Shown here in pieces: positions 8,819-16,974 of a stretch of DNA of 64,000 nt (its first letter is position 1; each line of letters opens with the position of its first letter). Both the position numbers and the translations under genes were made by a program. This DNA is from JBMNCQ01 sp049366715 (GTDB lineage: Bacteria > Bacillota > Peptococcia > Peptococcales > BICA1-8). The notes under the pieces are model-generated. The model was not told the origin of the DNA. It searched no databases and saw only the letters and a program-made list of their open reading frames with translations. The stretch is from assembly GCA_049366715.1 (NCBI GenBank), contig JBMNCQ010000094.1, forward strand, positions 1-64,000, in the 5' to 3' direction.

Positions 8819-9109
8819 TGTTCAGTCAGGACATAGGACGTTGCTCAGGCATACCATTGTATCCATGATCAAGGAATCTTTGTTTCCACTTGTAACCTGT
8901 TTTCCGGCTAATATTATATTCCTTACAAAGCTCGGAAAACGGGATGGTTTCAGTCGGTGCACGATGAACAAACTCAGTTCTTTGATCTATTTTATTTATT
9001 TCCTTCCATGGTATAGATGAAACCTCTTATTTTGAGTTATTTCATCTATTGTTCAAGGAGTATTACCTATCTCTTGAACCTTTTTTGTTACCTATGTCCT
9101 GACTGAACA
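8819..9109. mobile_element. Miniature IS481-family element (MITE-like)
   Basis: A 291-bp segment is bounded by perfect 19-bp terminal inverted repeats, TGTTCAGTCAGGACATAGG. Inside, the minus strand keeps the first ~60 codons of an IS481-type transposase, joined directly to the other terminus. It is therefore an internal-deletion derivative that kept both ends. A subterminal repeat ACCTATCTCTTGAACC sits near the right end. No clear target-site duplication is visible. It could only move if a full-length relative supplies transposase in trans. Confidence 0.85.
8826..9014 (-). pseudogene. IS481-family transposase, N-terminal fragment
   Basis: The translation reads IPWKEINKIDQRTEF at its start, matching the usual MPWKE..MDQR opening of IS481 transposases but with ATA in place of the start ATG. 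It continues through the helix-turn-helix segment ELCKEYNISRKTGYKWKQRF and stops at a TGA inside the terminal repeat after 62 residues. The whole DDE catalytic domain is missing. Confidence 0.85.
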
Positions 9110-9111
9110 TC

Positions 9112-9160
9112 AATAGCTGAGAGCCGATAGCTGAGAACGATAATCTCTGAACTATACTTT
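9112..9160. repeat. Heptad-repeat block right of the miniature element
   Basis: Contains ATAGCTGAGAGCCG followed by ATAGCTGAGAACG, a 14-bp (2 x 7) near-repeat, then ATAATCTCTGAAC. On the minus strand this reads as GTTCTCAGCTATCG-type units related to copies A and B. It may be the far side of a heptad block that the miniature element interrupted. Confidence 0.55.
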
Positions 9161-9182
9161 CTATTTTCCTTTTTCTTCATAA

Positions 9183-9206
9183 GAAAATGCCCCGGGCGGG
9201 GCATTT
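9183..9206 (-). terminator. Terminator of sleB-ypeB
   Basis: ATGCCCC pairs with GGGGCAT around a 4-nt loop, with T/A runs on both sides, immediately past the ypeB stop. It could work in either direction. Confidence 0.85.
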
Positions 9207-10559
9207 TTAACGTACACGTATCTGGAACTCTTTGGGCTTGGTCAGTCTTACAACCCGGAAATCTTCTCCCGTTTCCGCATTAACAAAAAGGATAAATTTC
9301 TCTTCCATCATTTTACCCCTGACTTCATAGCACAATACCTCTTTACCCTTTTCAAATTCGCTGGGGACCAGAGCCTTTGTTGTCACATCAAGCTGGAAGT
9401 TCGGATTCATATCATCAGTTATTTCCTGCTCCGTAATTTGCGGCGTACCAATGGTACGGTCATGATGGTAAGATAAAAAGCTTGTTTGATCAAAGCTGAT
9501 AATTTGCCCGTTATCTAAGGCAACATTTACTTTTACCATATCGGAATACAACCGGACACCCTGGTCTGTCGGCACAAATATTAGTATTGCCGTATTCGTA
9601 TCTTTATCCAGATCTACTAATTCCATGCCGCTAAAATCATGCTCTTGGAGAAATTTTTGTGCTTCCTGCTCAGCGGCACTATAATCCATATTGGCTTCTG
9701 CTATTGTTCTTTGCATATACATCTGAATGACATGTCCGCCCTTTTTGGTAACCTCCAGATAAGTCGGCACTTCTTCATTCTCTTTGTAAGTACTTATCCC
9801 GAATATCGGGATCTTGCCCTCTGCGCTAAAACTCATTTCAGCTTTTGTGATCGGACCGTCGTGATCATTCATAAACTTTTTAGCAATTTCCACAGCTTCT
9901 TGTTCCGTAATCTCCTGTCCGGCCAAAGGCCGTGGTTCAGGCTCTATCTTTTTAACTCCGTCGTCAAACTGCATATCGGGATATGCTTTTACCTTATCCT
10001 CTACAGTTCTAAAGCCGTCGACAATAGAATTATCGGCTAAATCCTGACCTTTTCTGAGCACAACGGTTTCTACCTCAACAAAACTAAGGTCCCGGTCCAG
10101 CACGGCTGCTTCGATATTATGCAATTCCTCTTGTACGGATTTAGACCTTTCATAGAAATCCTGTATTTGTGACCATTCTTTCTCTGTTAACTCCTGCTTC
10201 TCTAAATTATTCTTTTTCAAAATAAAGTAACTGTAATCGGCAATATCATTAAGTAATGAATCTGTTTTGTCCAGTTCAACCATAGTAACGGGTATCCCGC
10301 CTAGATTAGAACTGGCCGAAAAAGTTTCCCGCCATAAATTTGTCAAGCTGAGCATGATCTGTTCGGAACTTGAGCTTACTAAAGCCTGGGCTAACTGGGA
10401 ATTAATGGTTTCTACATTCCATACTAATTCATGGAAACTTCTTTGGTATTGACTTTCCGCCCTCCGTATTAAATCCTGATTCATACTATACTGGTTGTAA
10501 GCAAAATATCCTGTTACCACCAGCACCAGGGCCAAAATAGGAATCAATATCCTGCGCAA
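9207..10559 (-). CDS. ypeB: Germination protein YpeB
   Basis: YpeB stabilises and localises the cortex-lytic enzyme SleB in the inner layers of the spore. The 450 residues start with an uncleaved-type membrane anchor (residues ~4-22). An alpha-helical domain with conserved FHELVWNVE follows, and PepSY-type repeats make up the C-terminal half (for example ITEQEAVEIAKKFMN at ~residue 215). The start codon is TTG with GGGAGGG 6 nt upstream. It follows sleB by 15 nt, the standard sleB-ypeB operon. Length and context fit the family. Confidence 0.93.
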   Translation of the reverse strand: MRRILIPILALVLVVTGYFAYNQYSMNQDLIRRAESQYQRSFHELVWNVETINSQLAQALVSSSSEQIMLSLTNLWRETFSASSNLGGIPVTMVELDKTDSLLNDIADYSYFILKKNNLEKQELTEKEWSQIQDFYERSKSVQEELHNIEAAVLDRDLSFVEVETVVLRKGQDLADNSIVDGFRTVEDKVKAYPDMQFDDGVKKIEPEPRPLAGQEITEQEAVEIAKKFMNDHDGPITKAEMSFSAEGKIPIFGISTYKENEEVPTYLEVTKKGGHVIQMYMQRTIAEANMDYSAAEQEAQKFLQEHDFSGMELVDLDKDTNTAILIFVPTDQGVRLYSDMVKVNVALDNGQIISFDQTSFLSYHHDRTIGTPQITEQEITDDMNPNFQLDVTTKALVPSEFEKGKEVLCYEVRGKMMEEKFILFVNAETGEDFRVVRLTKPKEFQIRVR

Positions 10560-10574
10560 TTATATCCCTCCCTT

Positions 10575-11270
10575 CTATAAACCAAAAACATGTTCGCCTA
10601 TCCGCAGCATAATTTTCCGGGACCAGATCCATCTTGAGGTTGCAGTGGCAGGATTCCAATAGTAAAGTGCACCATAAGTAGGGTCATAGCCGTTAATAGC
10701 CTCCCTGGCTGCTTTAAGGGACTCGGTCGTAGGCGATGTGAAATATTGTCCGTCCCTAACCGCATCAAAAGCACCGGGTTGGAAACAAACACTATAAACC
10801 GTATCAGGAAATTTAGAGCTTTCTACCCGATTCATGATTACTGCTGCTACCGCAACCTGACCAATGTAAGGCTCTCCTCTGGCCTCACCGGTAATCATCT
10901 TAGCCAGAATTGCAACATCGTTGCTACTGGCTGCCGTGTTGGTACTGCTACGGGCGGCAACTGTCCCCGGCCTTGCTTTATTTAAAGCAGCCCAAGTCGC
11001 AGGTCCCACTACTCCGTCAACTTTTAAGCCAAAGCGGGATTGGAACCACTTCACGGATTTTAATGTCTGCCAGCCATACATTCCGTCGATTTCAGCACTA
11101 TGATAGCCTAAATCTTTCAGCTTAGACTGCAGGTTTTTTACATCCTGCCCTGTTGCTCCGTAAACTAAAGTCCTATAACCAAGGATACTAATAAAATCCA
11201 TTCCTACAAAAACCATAAAACCGGCCAGAATGAGAATTAAAGCAATAGCTCTGGTTCTTTTATTTCCCAT
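10575..11270 (-). CDS. sleB: Spore cortex-lytic enzyme SleB
   Basis: SleB is a lytic transglycosylase that degrades muramic-lactam cortex peptidoglycan during germination. The 231-residue product has an N-terminal membrane/secretion segment and a peptidoglycan-binding domain at ~50-105 (LQSKLKDLGY, DGVVGPATWAAL). The C-terminal catalytic domain carries the glutamate in MITGEARGEPYIGQ. I start at the ATG preceded by GAAAGGAGG with an 8-nt gap; a longer frame adds 30 residues with no ribosome site. Two terminator hairpins separate it from the upstream gene, so it has its own promoter, expected to be forespore-specific but not identified here. Confidence 0.95.
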   Translation of the reverse strand: MGNKRTRAIALILILAGFMVFVGMDFISILGYRTLVYGATGQDVKNLQSKLKDLGYHSAEIDGMYGWQTLKSVKWFQSRFGLKVDGVVGPATWAALNKARPGTVAARSSTNTAASSNDVAILAKMITGEARGEPYIGQVAVAAVIMNRVESSKFPDTVYSVCFQPGAFDAVRDGQYFTSPTTESLKAAREAINGYDPTYGALYYWNPATATSRWIWSRKIMLRIGEHVFGL

Positions 11271-11344
11271 CTTGATTGCCTCCTTTCTTTTTAAGAAGTT
11301 GATTTCAGAATTATTATTTGTCGTATTTGCATTAAATATCCATA

Positions 11345-11372
11345 AAAAGAAAGACCGCAAAGGGTCTTTTTA
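11345..11372 (-). terminator. Hairpin upstream of sleB
   Basis: AAGACC / GGTCTT stem with a T run on either strand. It is the second hairpin between the small membrane-protein gene and sleB, and insulates sleB. Confidence 0.6.
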
Positions 11373-11417
11373 AACCTTCAGCAGGGTATTAACCGGCCCG
11401 TGCTTCGGATAAAAACA

Positions 11418-11443
11418 AAAAAACGAGCTGTCCAGCCCGTTTT
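11418..11443 (-). terminator. Terminator of the 119-residue membrane-protein gene
   Basis: On the minus strand AACGGGCTG pairs with CAGCTCGTT (one G-T pair) and is followed by seven Ts, at the gene's stop codon. Confidence 0.85.
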
Positions 11444-11802
11444 TAACCGGAAATATTTTTAGCGTTTTTCGCTGCGGTAATGCCTTTAAATTCTCTCATA
11501 TCCTTTCTGTTTATTAGATAAAAAATGAGCTGGGCAATTCCTAAAGCGATCAGAATAGCACCCGGTGCATACCAGGGAATTCCTAAAAGGCCGGCCAGAT
11601 TTCTAAAAACGAAAATTAAGGCGCCGCCCAAAAAGGAAAAGGTTAATCCGCTTCTTAAGCCCGGTGATGAATAATTATTCTCGGCTATGCCCTTCTCAAT
11701 CATAAACATTTTTTGCTTATGATCGGTCAAAATAGCAATTACAGCAATGAATAGTCCTCCTAAGACGGCCACAACAGGTACGGCTAAAGTTAAATATTCC
11801 AT
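11443..11802 (-). CDS. Small integral membrane protein, function unknown
   Basis: 119 residues with three predicted membrane helices (~5-25, ~55-72, ~78-97). A charged loop (TDHKQKMFMIEKGIAENN) lies between the first two, and a basic C-terminal tail follows. The pattern resembles the DUF6249-type proteins of sporulating Firmicutes, but I cannot assign a role. GGGAGG lies 7 nt before ATG. It is flanked by terminators on both sides, so it is monocistronic. Confidence 0.7.
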   Translation of the reverse strand: MEYLTLAVPVVAVLGGLFIAVIAILTDHKQKMFMIEKGIAENNYSSPGLRSGLTFSFLGGALIFVFRNLAGLLGIPWYAPGAILIALGIAQLIFYLINRKDMREFKGITAAKNAKNISG

Positions 11803-11842
11803 ATTATTACCTCCCCATCATAGAAAATTATTAATATTATTA

Positions 11843-11890
11843 CCAAAAAAAGCAACCTAAAAACTGATTTTCCAGATTTTTAGGTTGCTT
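11843..11890 (-). terminator. Terminator after the CotF-like pair
   Basis: A perfect 14-bp stem (AAGCAACCTAAAAA and its complement) with a 13-nt loop, followed on the minus strand by seven Ts. Confidence 0.9.
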
Positions 11891-11960
11891 AATTAATTTT
11901 CAAAAGGCTCTGTAATATTTTTCATTTTCAATTGATCAGCTGCTCTTCACCTTAAGCCTC

Positions 11961-12311
11961 TTAGTAGGGATTTTGGCTTTGCAGATAGTTGGCAAACTGC
12001 TGCTGCGCCTGCTGGATTTCTTGTTGAGGGGCCGCCTGCAGCTTATACCAGCCCTCTTGAAACATAACATTGAACAATTGACGGGCACAGTCATGGGTTT
12101 CATTTAATATTTTTTTAATTTCGTTATACAGCTGTTGATTACTAGCTTCCCGGGTAAAAATATTAAAGCTGTCGGTAAGATATTTCTCTGTTGCTAAAAT
12201 ATCATTACAACGGTCCCGGTCATTCATTTCCGGTCCTTTTACCTGAGGTAAGATATCTGATTGCGGATTTTTTATCATATTTTTTTGTTGATTTTGTTGT
12301 TGAAAGTTCAT
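11961..12311 (-). CDS. Spore coat protein, CotF family
   Basis: 116 residues: a Gln/Asn-rich N-terminus, then the CotF-like helical core NDRDRCNDILATEKYLTDSF and LYNEIKKILNETHDCARQLF, ending in a Gln-rich tail. CotF-type proteins are structural parts of the spore coat and have a ferritin-like helical fold. GGAGG precedes ATG by about 7 nt. It lies 18 nt after a second coat-like gene and probably forms an operon with it, transcribed in the mother cell; the sigma factor site was not identified. Confidence 0.85.
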   Translation of the reverse strand: MNFQQQNQQKNMIKNPQSDILPQVKGPEMNDRDRCNDILATEKYLTDSFNIFTREASNQQLYNEIKKILNETHDCARQLFNVMFQEGWYKLQAAPQQEIQQAQQQFANYLQSQNPY

Positions 12312-12329
12312 TTACTGCCCTCCTTATAT

Positions 12330-12626
12330 TTATTGCAGCGTCGGATTTAGATTACTGCCTGCCATAGCCTTCTGCGGGTCAACCTGGCTTAGCAGTTGCT
12401 GATAATGTCTCAGATGCATTTGCCCTGCACTGTCTAAAGCATTGCGAATTGGTTCACTGGTACACTCCTGAGCAAAATGATTACATTTTTTGAAAGCAAT
12501 CAGCTCCCAGGACATGGCATCCTTTAAATAAGCTAAATCTTTCGTACTAATGAAATTGGGCGGTTCCGGCATTGGTTGCCGTTGATTCTGTTGTTGGTTC
12601 TGCGATTGTCCAAAAAACTGCTGCAT
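12330..12626 (-). CDS. Spore-coat-associated small protein (CotF-like)
   Basis: 98 residues. A Gln/Asn/Pro-rich start is followed by TKDLAYLKDAMSWELIAFKK and a helix with MHLRHYQQLLSQ. The pattern matches small ferritin-like proteins encoded beside cotF in many Clostridia. The likely role is structural in the coat. GGGAGG lies 4 nt before ATG. It is the first gene of a two-gene unit. Confidence 0.75.
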   Translation of the reverse strand: MQQFFGQSQNQQQNQRQPMPEPPNFISTKDLAYLKDAMSWELIAFKKCNHFAQECTSEPIRNALDSAGQMHLRHYQQLLSQVDPQKAMAGSNLNPTLQ

Positions 12627-12712
12627 GTATCCTCCCTGCCTTTCATCTGAATTTTATCCTTTTCATGGTTTATTATCTTACAGTAATTTATTTTAATAAG
12701 TGGAAAATACTT

Positions 12713-12742
12713 GAAAGACCTGCCTTCTAAGGCAGGTCTTGT
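12713..12742 (-). terminator. Hairpin after the his operon
   Basis: AGACCTGCCTT pairs perfectly with AAGGCAGGTCT around AG. It is downstream of hisB on the minus strand. Only a short T-rich tail follows. Confidence 0.7.
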
Positions 12743-12784
12743 GCAGCTGCAAAATTTTCTCAATTTGACTTTAACCGGTTGCGA

Positions 12785-13420
12785 TTATTCTTTTACCTCT
12801 ATCTTAAACCCGATCTTGCCTGCTACTCCCGATGTCATATCTTTTCTCCACTCTCTGTGTTCAATGGCATCCCTTAAAGCCTGACCGGCCGCCCGGAAAA
12901 GGCTTTCCCAATGATGATGGCCGTGATTGGCCCTGCCTTTTAATAAATCTAAATGCAGGGTAGCCTGGGCTCCCTGTACGAATCCCTCCCAAAAAGCAAC
13001 TAAGTCTTCCGAATAGCCGCCTTCTGTCATTTGCGGAACCTCCACTCCATTAAAATTCAGATCCAAATAAGCTCTGCTTTCAAAGCTGACTACGGCCCTG
13101 GCTAATGATTCATCTATTGTCGCCAGGGCGAATCCGTATCCTTTAGCCCCCTCCGGTATTTTCCGTTCCAGCAGTTCTTTGCAGGCCCTGCCTAAAGCGA
13201 TCCCCAAATCCTCACAGATTACATGATTTAAAAAAAAGTGATCCAGTTCTACTTTAATCCCGATATTTAACTCACTCCGCCAGGCAATTTGCTCCAGCAT
13301 ATGATTAAAAAAAACCAGGGGAGTATTGATTTCTTTTTTAAGCTGAGGATTTCTTGGTCCGTCATCCAACTCGATCAATATTTTAGATTCGGCTGTCCCC
13401 CGCTCAACAATAACTTTCAT
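12785..13420 (-). CDS. hisB: Divergent imidazoleglycerol-phosphate dehydratase-like protein
   Basis: HisB dehydrates imidazoleglycerol phosphate in histidine synthesis. Family landmarks remain: RGTAES for the N-terminal RxTxET, FFNHMLEQ, CEDLGIALG, and HHHWESLF for the second His-His-Glu metal site. Several normally invariant positions differ. The usual HHTxED is NHVICED, so the second His is Val. The KHG after HML is WRS. The C-terminal PSTKG phosphate loop is replaced by TSGVAGKIG. At 211 residues it is slightly long (usual ~195). GGAGG precedes ATG by 6 nt. It is the last gene of the operon, 118 nt after hisD. It may be a lineage-specific HisB or a paralogue with altered activity. Confidence 0.75.
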   Translation of the reverse strand: MKVIVERGTAESKILIELDDGPRNPQLKKEINTPLVFFNHMLEQIAWRSELNIGIKVELDHFFLNHVICEDLGIALGRACKELLERKIPEGAKGYGFALATIDESLARAVVSFESRAYLDLNFNGVEVPQMTEGGYSEDLVAFWEGFVQGAQATLHLDLLKGRANHGHHHWESLFRAAGQALRDAIEHREWRKDMTSGVAGKIGFKIEVKE

Positions 13421-13538
13421 AAGCCACCTCCATGTTATTACTTATACTGCAAATCTTATGGGTCTGATATACTTCCGGACTACTTTAGTGCGTCTGACAG
13501 CTACTCTGCCTGCTAAATAAATATCTGATGCATAATCT

Positions 13539-14843
13539 TCACCCCGAAGTACGCCAGCGGTCCTCGACCGCCAAAGCGTGGGTTTCAAAGCCTTCTGTCC
13601 GGGCGAAAAGGGCAGCTTTATCCTTGACCTGTTTATAACCGTCCTGCGTCACATAACCTACCGAAGATCTTTTCAAAAAGTCAAAAACAGATACACTGGA
13701 ATGGGTTTTGGCAAATCCTCCGGTGGGCAGAATAGCATTGGGCCCCAAAAGAAAATTAGCCAGCGTAATTGGTGCATTTTCACCTAAAAGAATCTCTCCG
13801 GCATTATTAATTTTCGGCAGAACATCCCAGGGATTTTGCGTAAGTATTTCCATGTGCTCCGGTCCATACTGATTTATAAAATCAATAGATTGCGCTAAGC
13901 TTTCAGTCAGGATAATCCCTCCGTAGCTATCCAGCACTGTAGTAACGAAGCTTCGGCGCTGCTTGCTAAGTTTCGGGAGCTGTTCATTGATCACGCTCTC
14001 CACTTCAGGGATGATCCCGGCACAATGGGTCACCAGTAAGCTGGCTGAATCAGGTCCGTGTTCAGCCTCTATCATCAAATCTAAGGCAGCCGTTCCGGGA
14101 TTTGTTGATTCATCAGCAAGGATAACAGCTTCACTGGGTCCGGCCGGAGGACCGACATCCAAAACTCCCGTTAATAAACGTTTGGCAGCAGTTACATAAG
14201 AATTACCGGGACCAATTATTTTACTGCAGGCAGGAATTGTCTCTGTACCATATGCTGCCGCCGCAACTGCCTGGATACCTCCTGCTTTATATATTTCCGT
14301 GATACCGGCCACCTTGGCCGCTGCCAGAACACTGTCATCAAGATTCCCCTCGGGATTAGGCGGTGTAACGATGATAATCCGGGGAACCTTAGCCACAATA
14401 GCAGGTACAGCCAGCATTAACAATACCGAAGGAAAACTTCCTTTTCCTCTGGGTACATAAATACATACATCATTAATGGGTTTCGTTTGTTCACCAACCA
14501 TAACTCCGGGCGCTGTTTCCGTAAACCAGAGGGGCTCAGGCATTTGCTGCTCATGAAATTTCTTAATATTCCGGAAAGCAAATTCAAGGGTTTCTTTAAA
14601 ATCATCAGCTATCCTGGCATAACCTTCTGCAATTTCTGCAGGTGTTACTTTTAAATTTTCTGAAGTGAGTTTCGCTTTATCAAATTTTGCGGTATAAAAG
14701 CAGACTGCCTGGTCGCCCTTTTCCTTAACCTCATTAATTATCTCCTGCGCAATTTTCATTTGCTCGGTGATATCAAGCTCTGCGCGCCGCAGAATTTTCT
14801 TTTTTTCCTCATCACTGATCTTATTCCACTGATAAACCTTCAC
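13539..14843 (-). CDS. hisD: Histidinol dehydrogenase
   Basis: Carries out the last two oxidations from L-histidinol to L-histidine with NAD+ and zinc. 434 residues is normal. Catalytic Glu-His lies in NQYGPEHMEI at ~residue 320, and zinc/substrate residues in AEHGPDSASLLVTH. Also present are GPGNSYVTAAKRL and a C-terminal HALAVEDR. GTG start with a GGAGGAG ribosome site; it overlaps the hisIE stop by 4 nt, showing translational coupling. Its place near the end of the operon differs from the common hisG-D-C-B order; hisC is absent from this window. Confidence 0.96.
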   Translation of the reverse strand: MKVYQWNKISDEEKKKILRRAELDITEQMKIAQEIINEVKEKGDQAVCFYTAKFDKAKLTSENLKVTPAEIAEGYARIADDFKETLEFAFRNIKKFHEQQMPEPLWFTETAPGVMVGEQTKPINDVCIYVPRGKGSFPSVLLMLAVPAIVAKVPRIIIVTPPNPEGNLDDSVLAAAKVAGITEIYKAGGIQAVAAAAYGTETIPACSKIIGPGNSYVTAAKRLLTGVLDVGPPAGPSEAVILADESTNPGTAALDLMIEAEHGPDSASLLVTHCAGIIPEVESVINEQLPKLSKQRRSFVTTVLDSYGGIILTESLAQSIDFINQYGPEHMEILTQNPWDVLPKINNAGEILLGENAPITLANFLLGPNAILPTGGFAKTHSSVSVFDFLKRSSVGYVTQDGYKQVKDKAALFARTEGFETHALAVEDRWRTSG

Positions 14844-15445
14844 GATTTACTCCTCCTTTCCCTCAGAACACCTAAGATATCTTTAATATTAATATCCCGT
14901 TCTTGAAAGAGTACAAGCAAATGATATAATAAATCGGCGCTTTCTTGTGCCAGCTCGAGATTACCTTCATTTTTAGCTGCAATAATAACCTCTGCCGCCT
15001 CTTCGCCTACCTTCTTTAAGATTTTATCCAGACCTTGGTTAAATAGATAGCTTGTATAAGAGTTTTCAGGCCTTTCTTGATATCTTGCCGTTATGGTAGC
15101 AATAAGTTCATCTGTTAATAAATTGCTCCCCCGGGCAAAGCAGCTTTCTGTCCCTAGATGACAAGTAGGTCCCTGGGGCTCGACCATAACCAGCAGTGTA
15201 TCATAATCACAGTCGGGGGTGATATTGACCAGCTTTTGGATATTACCTGAAGTCTCACCTTTGTGCCAGAGCGTCCGCCTGGATCTGCTCCAAAACCACA
15301 CTTCACCTGTTTCCAGTGTCTTGGTGACAGCCTCTTCATTCATATACCCCAGCATTAAGACTTTTCCGGTTAAATAATCCTGCAGGACCGCAGGAACAAG
15401 GTTATCATGATTCCATTTAATTTTCTTTAAATCTACATTTCCCAT
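14840..15445 (-). CDS. hisI: Bifunctional phosphoribosyl-AMP cyclohydrolase / phosphoribosyl-ATP pyrophosphatase
   Basis: Catalyses steps 2 and 3 of histidine synthesis. The N-terminal HisI domain (~1-110) has SRSRRTLWHKGETSGN and zinc residues DCDYDTLL and GPTCHLGTESCF. The C-terminal HisE domain (~115-200) has KKVGEEAAEVIIAAKNE and ESADLLYHLLVL. The HisIE fusion of 201 residues is a known arrangement. The ATG lies inside the end of hisF (13-nt overlap), with GGAGG about 10 nt upstream. Confidence 0.96.
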   Translation of the reverse strand: MGNVDLKKIKWNHDNLVPAVLQDYLTGKVLMLGYMNEEAVTKTLETGEVWFWSRSRRTLWHKGETSGNIQKLVNITPDCDYDTLLVMVEPQGPTCHLGTESCFARGSNLLTDELIATITARYQERPENSYTSYLFNQGLDKILKKVGEEAAEVIIAAKNEGNLELAQESADLLYHLLVLFQERDINIKDILGVLRERRSKS

Positions 15446-16200
15446 CTAACAGGTACCTCCTTATCCTGCAAATACTTTTTTATCTCTCTGACGGAAGTCT
15501 CTTTGTAATGGAAAATTGAAGCAGCCAGGGCTGCATCAGCGCCTGTCAGCCGAAAGACCTCACTGAAATCATCTTTATCTCCTGCACCGCCGGAGGCAAT
15601 TACAGGTAAAGATACCGCATCACAAACCTGTTTTGTTAAGCCGATATCAAATCCTTCTTTATGACCGTCACAATCCATACTGGTTAACAGTATTTCTCCT
15701 GCTCCCAGCCTTTCCGCCTCCCGGACCCAGTCCAATACTTTCCTCCCCGTGGGTTTATTGCCCCCGTGGGTATAAACCTCCCAGGTCTGCCATTCCGCAT
15801 TAAATTTTGCATCAACTGCTAAAACAATACATTGATTGCCGAAAACTTGGGAGCTGACCCTCAGCACATCAGGATTAAGTACGGCAGCCGTATTTATGCT
15901 GACCTTATCGGCGCCCGACCGCAGTACCTTCCGGATATCTTCAACAGTATTAATCCCGCCGCCTACCGTAAATGGGATACTTATGGTTTCCGCCGTTCTG
16001 CGGACGATATCCAGCATAGTCCTCCGGGCTTCGATGCTGGCTGAGATATCAAGAAAAACCAACTCATCCGCACTGTTCCGATCATAAAAACCGGCCAAAT
16101 CCACAGGGTCCCCGGCATCCCTTAAATTAAGAAAACTTACCCCTTTTACCACCCTACCGTTTTTGACATCAAGACAGGGGATGATTCTTTTTGTTAACAA
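15433..16200 (-). CDS. hisF: Imidazole glycerol phosphate synthase subunit HisF
   Basis: The cyclase half of the HisFH complex uses ammonia from HisH to make imidazole glycerol phosphate and AICAR. It is a TIM barrel with the catalytic aspartates in IIPCLDVKNGRVVKG and VLAVDAK, and phosphate loops SGADKVSIN and IASGGAG. The chosen start is a TTG with GGAGGG 6 nt before it, giving 255 residues, very near the usual 253. The longer frame overlaps hisA and adds 8 residues without support. Confidence 0.96.
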   Translation of the reverse strand: MLTKRIIPCLDVKNGRVVKGVSFLNLRDAGDPVDLAGFYDRNSADELVFLDISASIEARRTMLDIVRRTAETISIPFTVGGGINTVEDIRKVLRSGADKVSINTAAVLNPDVLRVSSQVFGNQCIVLAVDAKFNAEWQTWEVYTHGGNKPTGRKVLDWVREAERLGAGEILLTSMDCDGHKEGFDIGLTKQVCDAVSLPVIASGGAGDKDDFSEVFRLTGADAALAASIFHYKETSVREIKKYLQDKEVPVRWEM

Positions 16201-16201
16201 A

Positions 16202-16939
16202 TTAATCCCTCCCCAGCTTAGCAATTAATGATTTTAAATCAATATCTCCCGTATAAAGGGCCCGTCCGATGACAGCTCCCCCAATTCCCCGGTCAGCGCA
16301 CTCCGCCAGGGCTAAGACATCCTTTTCCGAACCGATTCCCCCTGCCGCAATTACTTCACATCCCGTCTTGTCCGCAATATTCAAGGAATTTTTAATGTTT
16401 GGTCCCGTTAATGTCCCGTCTTTTTCAATATCAGTATAGATAAACTTTTCAACCCCTACAGCGGCCAGACTCTCTGCCGATTCAACAAGGTCCTTCCCGG
16501 CATTTTCCAGCCAGCCTTCACGATAAGCCTGATTATTTTTACCATCCAGGGATACGATAATCCGCCGGGGTCCGAATTCCTCAATCAGACTTTTGATCAG
16601 TAATTCGTCCTTTAAAGCTATTGAACCGAGAATTACCCGGGCAGCTCCGTTATCCAAGTATGCTTTGACACTTTCCCGGGACCTGATTCCCCCCCCTACC
16701 TGGATCTTAATATTTATATTCCGCAGGATATCTTTAATCAGAGCTGAATTATCCGGATTACCGGTTTTCGCTCCATCCAGGTCAATGATGTGCAGCCATT
16801 CCGCTCCGGCTTCATACCACTTATCTGCGGCAGCCAGTGGTTCTTTAAAATAGATACTCTCCATATTGTAATCGCCTTGAAATAATCTGACACATTTTCC
16901 GCCCCGGATATCCACAGCAGGATATATTGTAAAAGACAC
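16202..16939 (-). CDS. hisA: ProFAR isomerase HisA
   Basis: Isomerises the aminoaldose ProFAR to PRFAR, step 4 of histidine synthesis. 245 residues in a half-barrel-duplicated TIM fold; catalytic Asp in YPAVDIRGGKCVRL and the second Asp in FIYTDIEKDGTLTGPN. Phosphate-binding GGGIRS and AAGGIGS are present. GTG start with GGAGG 7 nt upstream. It is followed by hisF after 1 nt. The 327-nt gap before it separates it from hisH and holds an unusual repeat. Confidence 0.96.
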   Translation of the reverse strand: MSFTIYPAVDIRGGKCVRLFQGDYNMESIYFKEPLAAADKWYEAGAEWLHIIDLDGAKTGNPDNSALIKDILRNINIKIQVGGGIRSRESVKAYLDNGAARVILGSIALKDELLIKSLIEEFGPRRIIVSLDGKNNQAYREGWLENAGKDLVESAESLAAVGVEKFIYTDIEKDGTLTGPNIKNSLNIADKTGCEVIAAGGIGSEKDVLALAECADRGIGGAVIGRALYTGDIDLKSLIAKLGRD

Positions 16940-16974
16940 CTCATCACCTCCGTTTTCAAGTGTGAAAGTTTTAA

